In this document: piece by piece, positions 61,037 through 64,000 of the stretch | Layout of the letters: each line of letters begins with the position of its first letter | Position numbering within the stretch: position 1 is the first letter of the stretch | Assembly (NCBI RefSeq): GCF_002934365.1 | Contig: NZ_PTIY01000010.1 | Span: forward strand, 1-64,000 | Direction: 5' to 3' | DNA from: Methylobacter tundripaludum | GTDB lineage: Bacteria > Pseudomonadota > Gammaproteobacteria > Methylococcales > Methylomonadaceae | Length of the DNA stretch: 64,000 bases | Translations under genes and position numbers: made by a program | The notes under the pieces: generated by a model | The model's input: only the letters and a program-made list of their open reading frames with translations | What the model was told of the DNA's origin: nothing | The model's database searches: none

Positions 61037-62197
61037 ATGAATAAAAGCCAATATGATAGTTTAATTGAGGCAATTTACGATGCCGCCGTCATGCCGGAGT
61101 TATGGTCAATTTTCTTGGAACAGTTGTCAGATACCTTCAAAAGCAGGGGTACAGCGCTTCATCTGGTGGATTTTGCCAGTCTCAACTCCACTTGCCGTAG
61201 CGATGAATCTTCCTTTATTCAAACCGTCCGCACCGACCCTGAAACCGTCGTGTCTTACGAGCGGTATTATTCCAAGGTCAATGTCTGGCTTGAAAACTCC
61301 AAAAATTTACCTGAAGGCGAACTGATAACATCTGATCGCTTGTTTCCCGTGCAGGAATTTGTCAAGACTGAATGGTATAACGATTGGCTTAAACCGCAGG
61401 ATTATTTTCATGCCATGATCGGTCATCTTCTCAAGCAGGATACGCTGACGGTGCGTCTGTCGATTTTCAGATCCAAACAACAACCCTTTTCTGCCGACGA
61501 AACAGCGCTGTTCGCGCGTTTGGTGCCGCATTTACGCCGCTCTTGCATGATCCACAAAAAATTTTCCGAAGTTAAAAGTGTACTGAACACAGACACTGAG
61601 CTGCTGAACCGCTTGCCGGTCGGGTTGGTCTTGTTCGATAAATGCGGCCAAGCCGTATTTGTCAATCACAGAGCGGAATCTTTAATCCGCTGTTCAGACG
61701 GCTTTCGTCTCAATACCTCTGGCCGCTGCCAAGCGGATAACGCCAATGAAACCCGTGCCTTGCGTCAGTTAATCAGCAATGCCATAGAACTGGGGCACGG
61801 CAATGCGATGAACTTGCACCGAGGCAACTCAAGCCGTCCTTTATCGGCAATAGTGGTATCGCTACAAAACCAACCGTTACCTTTCATCGGCTCGGTGCCG
61901 AGCGTTGCGTTATTTCTTTGCGATCCCGATCTGCCGCTTAACTTGGACGATAGCCTATTGACTCAATGCTACGGTCTATCCCCGGCCGAAGCCAAACTTG
62001 CGGTCGCTTTGCTGCGGGGACAAACGGTTAGCGATTATGCCCAAACACGAGGCATCAGCAACAACACGGTAAAAACCCAACTAAAACAGGTGCTGGAGAA
62101 AACCCAAACGCATCGTCAATCCGAACTCATACAATTGCTGACTACAGGTTTCGGCATGCTTGCAGCCCCAGCTAAGACGGTTATAACAAAAATCTGA
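61037..62197 (+). CDS. LuxR-type transcriptional regulator
   Basis: A 386-residue regulator. A long N-terminal region (about 1-310), in part PAS-like (LPVGLVLFDKCGQAVFVNHRAE), would sense a signal. The C-terminal LuxR/GerE helix-turn-helix reads YGLSPAEAKLAVALLRGQTVSDYAQTRGISNNTVKTQLKQVLEKT (about 315-360). The signal and targets are unknown. It starts 48 bp after cheB on the same strand, so it may be read from the same message, but it also precedes the efflux genes and could control those. Confidence 0.82.
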   Translation: MNKSQYDSLIEAIYDAAVMPELWSIFLEQLSDTFKSRGTALHLVDFASLNSTCRSDESSFIQTVRTDPETVVSYERYYSKVNVWLENSKNLPEGELITSDRLFPVQEFVKTEWYNDWLKPQDYFHAMIGHLLKQDTLTVRLSIFRSKQQPFSADETALFARLVPHLRRSCMIHKKFSEVKSVLNTDTELLNRLPVGLVLFDKCGQAVFVNHRAESLIRCSDGFRLNTSGRCQADNANETRALRQLISNAIELGHGNAMNLHRGNSSRPLSAIVVSLQNQPLPFIGSVPSVALFLCDPDLPLNLDDSLLTQCYGLSPAEAKLAVALLRGQTVSDYAQTRGISNNTVKTQLKQVLEKTQTHRQSELIQLLTTGFGMLAAPAKTVITKI

Positions 62198-62263
62198 TCC
62201 GCACCTGCTTATTATTCGCCTAAAGCAATACCAATCTCAATAAGTTCACATGCATCCTTTCTA

Positions 62264-62435
62264 CAACGGAAATAATGCCGTTAAGTTAGACGATTTTTTA
62301 GCTCACATAAAAAATAGTGATCGCTGGAGTGCAAGCTTCGCCTAAAGCGCCCACTTTGGGTGCTTGCATTAGCAGGCGGAGCCTGCACTCCAAATACAGA
62401 AGACTTTCATTAACTTAACGGCATTATTCAACGGA
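62264..62435. mobile_element. MITE-like element with 18-bp TIRs and 7-bp direct repeats
   Basis: AATAATGCCGTTAAGTTA (62271-62288) is exactly complementary to TAACTTAACGGCATTATT (62411-62428). Directly outside both ends lies the 7-bp direct repeat CAACGGA (62264-62270 and 62429-62435), as expected of a target-site duplication. The 158-bp element has no gene. It contains a second, nested inverted repeat, TGGAGTGCA (62325-62333) / TGCACTCCA (62384-62392), and a 22-nt core shared with the element at 28499-28601. Confidence 0.75.
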
Positions 62436-62530
62436 AAAAGGTTAGGTTGATGGGGGCAAACTGCGTGTTTTTATAGCGCCCGGAATCCAGTACCCACTAG
62501 GGCGGATAGTTGAAAATTATTTTCCTTTTT

Positions 62531-62544
62531 CACCCGAACGGGTG
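62531..62544. promoter_or_regulatory. CACCCG-AA-CGGGTG palindrome
   Basis: A perfect 6-bp palindrome with a 2-nt centre, about 136 bp upstream of the efflux adaptor start. It may be an operator for that operon or a small hairpin. No binding protein can be named. Confidence 0.4.
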
Positions 62545-62679
62545 ACGCGCTGTTCAATCGCTTAGTTTAAATTGTATCGCAACAGAACATTACCACACCG
62601 CGCAATCTGTTTCGAACGCGCACCGTTGGACGTATCCAATGTTCTCATTACGTGTGTAACTACATTAACTGGAGAGCAG

Positions 62680-63846
62680 ATGAATTCCCCCAATTCTCGC
62701 TGTAGAGGTCGCTTACCTTTGCTATTCAAAAATACCCCTATCAACCATTTGATAACGGTATTACTTTTGACATTAGTTGGATGTACGCATCGCAACCAAG
62801 AGCAGCCCTCTGTTCGCCCCGTCAATATTGTTCGCATAACGAGCCAAGAGACACTGAACGACAGGCCGTTTTCGGGCGAGGTTAGAGCGCGTTTTGAGAC
62901 GACTTTATCATTCCGGGTGGCGGGAAAACTAACCGGCCGCTTAGTCGATATAGGCGAGCAAGTGCATAAAGGGCAGTTGCTGGCAAGGCTTGATCCCGGC
63001 GATTTCCGGCTTGCCGCGCTGAATATTAAGGCTCAGCTTATATCCGCTAAAGCCGACAGCGAATACAGCAAAGACGACTTAAGCCGATACCGGGAATTGT
63101 TCGATCAGAACATCATCAGCAAACCTGAGTTAGATCGCCGCCAAACGCTTTACATTACCGCGCGGCAAAAGGTTGCGGCGCTCGAAGCCCAACTCGGTCA
63201 GGCCGACAACCAACTGACTTACACCGATTTGCGGGCCGACCGCGACGGCGTGGTGACCGCGCTGGAAATCGAAACCGGGCAAGTCGTCTCCTCCGGTCAG
63301 CCGGTTATCAGGCTGGCCCAACTCGATGAAAAGGAAATCCATATCGACATTCCCGAGCACCGCGTAGCCGAACTCAAACAGCGCCAAGACGTCATGGTTA
63401 CCTTGTGGGCCGACAGCGACAAACAAATCAAGGCGCGTATCCGCGAAATCGCGGCGGCAGCCGATCCGGTCAGCCGTACCTATCGGGTCAAAGCAACTCT
63501 TCTGGAAGGCCGGGATGATGCGCGGCTTGGTATGACCGCAATGGTTTGGATACCTTCAATCACGCCTTCCCGCCTCGCCGTTCCCCTCTCGGCTATTTTT
63601 ACGCCCCAGAATAAGCCGGAACAAACCCGTGTCTGGCTGGTTGACGAACGCACGTCTACAGTCAAAGCCACGCCGATACAAATCGGCGCAGCACTGCCCG
63701 GCGAGCGGGTTGCAGTGACAGGATTGAGTTCCGGGCAACTGATTGTCAGCGCCGGCGTAAACCGCCTGCGCGAAGCCCAACCCGTGCGTTTGCCGCAACA
63801 ATTTATCCTGGCGTTAACGCAGGCAAAGAATTCCAGTCATGAATAA
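62680..63846 (+). CDS. RND efflux membrane fusion protein (lipoprotein)
   Basis: A 388-residue HlyD/AcrA-type adaptor. I start at ATG 62680, preceded by GGAGAG; the frame opens 36 codons earlier without a good site. A signal peptide ends in a lipobox (LLLTLVGC). The mature part has the lipoyl-like halves (FRVAGKLTGRLVDIGEQVHKGQLLARLDP and VTALEIETGQVVSSGQPVIRLAQLDE), split by a coiled-coil hairpin (DSEYSKDDLSRYRELFDQN region), and beta-barrel and proximal domains. It links an inner-membrane RND pump to an outer-membrane channel. Its stop overlaps the pump gene by 8 bp. Confidence 0.88.
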   Translation: MNSPNSRCRGRLPLLFKNTPINHLITVLLLTLVGCTHRNQEQPSVRPVNIVRITSQETLNDRPFSGEVRARFETTLSFRVAGKLTGRLVDIGEQVHKGQLLARLDPGDFRLAALNIKAQLISAKADSEYSKDDLSRYRELFDQNIISKPELDRRQTLYITARQKVAALEAQLGQADNQLTYTDLRADRDGVVTALEIETGQVVSSGQPVIRLAQLDEKEIHIDIPEHRVAELKQRQDVMVTLWADSDKQIKARIREIAAAADPVSRTYRVKATLLEGRDDARLGMTAMVWIPSITPSRLAVPLSAIFTPQNKPEQTRVWLVDERTSTVKATPIQIGAALPGERVAVTGLSSGQLIVSAGVNRLREAQPVRLPQQFILALTQAKNSSHE

Positions 63847-64000
63847 CTTCAATCTAAGCGCCTGGGTGTTAAAACACCGCGCTTTCACCGGTTTTATCAT
63901 GGTGCTGTTGCTGTTGGGTGGGCTATTCGCCTATTTCCGCCTCGGACAACGGGAAGACCCGGAATTTACCTTCCGGGTGATGGTGGTCAAAACCCTCTAT
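63839..64000 (+). CDS. RND efflux pump, 5' part only
   Basis: The gene runs off the window. The visible 54 residues, MNNFNLSAWVLKHRAFTGF then IMVLLLLGGLFAYFRLGQREDPEF, match the first membrane helix and the start of the porter domain of RND pumps, with the usual LGQREDPEF turn. It is coupled to the adaptor gene by an 8-bp overlap. The substrate cannot be inferred. Confidence 0.85.
   Translation, partial: MNNFNLSAWVLKHRAFTGFIMVLLLLGGLFAYFRLGQREDPEFTFRVMVVKTLY

Overview
The window looks like chromosomal DNA of a Gram-negative gammaproteobacterium. The core genes (lpxK, an Mla-type lipid transporter, feoABC, proA-nadD-rsfS, aroC-prmB, sucAB-E3) are gammaproteobacterial in kind. An NnrS protein, a rubredoxin, a DUF455 ferritin-like protein, an H-NS-like protein and a large one-chain pyruvate:ferredoxin oxidoreductase paired with a GltD-like flavoprotein recall methanotrophs of the Methylococcales. 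No methane-oxidation gene lies in the window, so that placement is inference. I saw no rRNA, tRNA or CRISPR array.

Layout. 1-1080: repeats and a ParE-type toxin-antitoxin pair. 1081-3350 (minus): proA-nadD-rsfS. 3569-3832 (plus): a promoter, hairpins and an intrinsic terminator with no ORF, a candidate small RNA. 3864-7246 (minus): an MCE/Mla-type lipid ABC transporter. 7283-11148 (minus): a DUF455 protein and an NtrC-type two-component system. 11250-13247 (minus): four tightly spaced genes of unknown role. 14077-16869 (minus): feoABC behind a Fur-box-like site. 17158-18327 (minus): an H-NS-like protein and a DUF2914 protein. 18485-24009 (plus): 2-oxoglutarate dehydrogenase genes sucA-sucB-E3, where the E3 has lost key catalytic residues. 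24235-28545 (plus): rimK, rubredoxin, NnrS and small membrane proteins. 28659-34644 (minus): a toxin-antitoxin pair with a frameshifted toxin, lpxK-exbD-exbB, an MFS permease, aroC and prmB.

35036-36871 encodes a FliK-like protein behind a sigma-28-like promoter. It is followed by a transposase remnant and an AT-rich type II restriction-modification pair (37216-39131), apparently acquired horizontally. 39217-44617 (minus) holds nifJ and the GltD-like NAD(P)H oxidoreductase. 45143-46734 (plus) holds an MlaC-like protein and an HtpX-like protease.

46771-60988 is a chemotaxis region. It has an Aer-like receptor ending in GWEEF, two receptors with nearly identical signalling halves, CheW, CheA, a STAS protein, CheY, a membrane protein with CheZ-like motifs, then CheR, CheD and CheB on the other strand. 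The window ends with a LuxR-type regulator, a MITE-like element with an apparent 7-bp target duplication, and an RND efflux adaptor plus the start of its pump.

The most interesting observations are the degenerate E3, the candidate small RNA, the membrane-anchored CheZ-like protein, the four-gene unknown operon, the CheR gene without a normal start codon, and a family of palindromic repeats, some of which have entered coding sequence.
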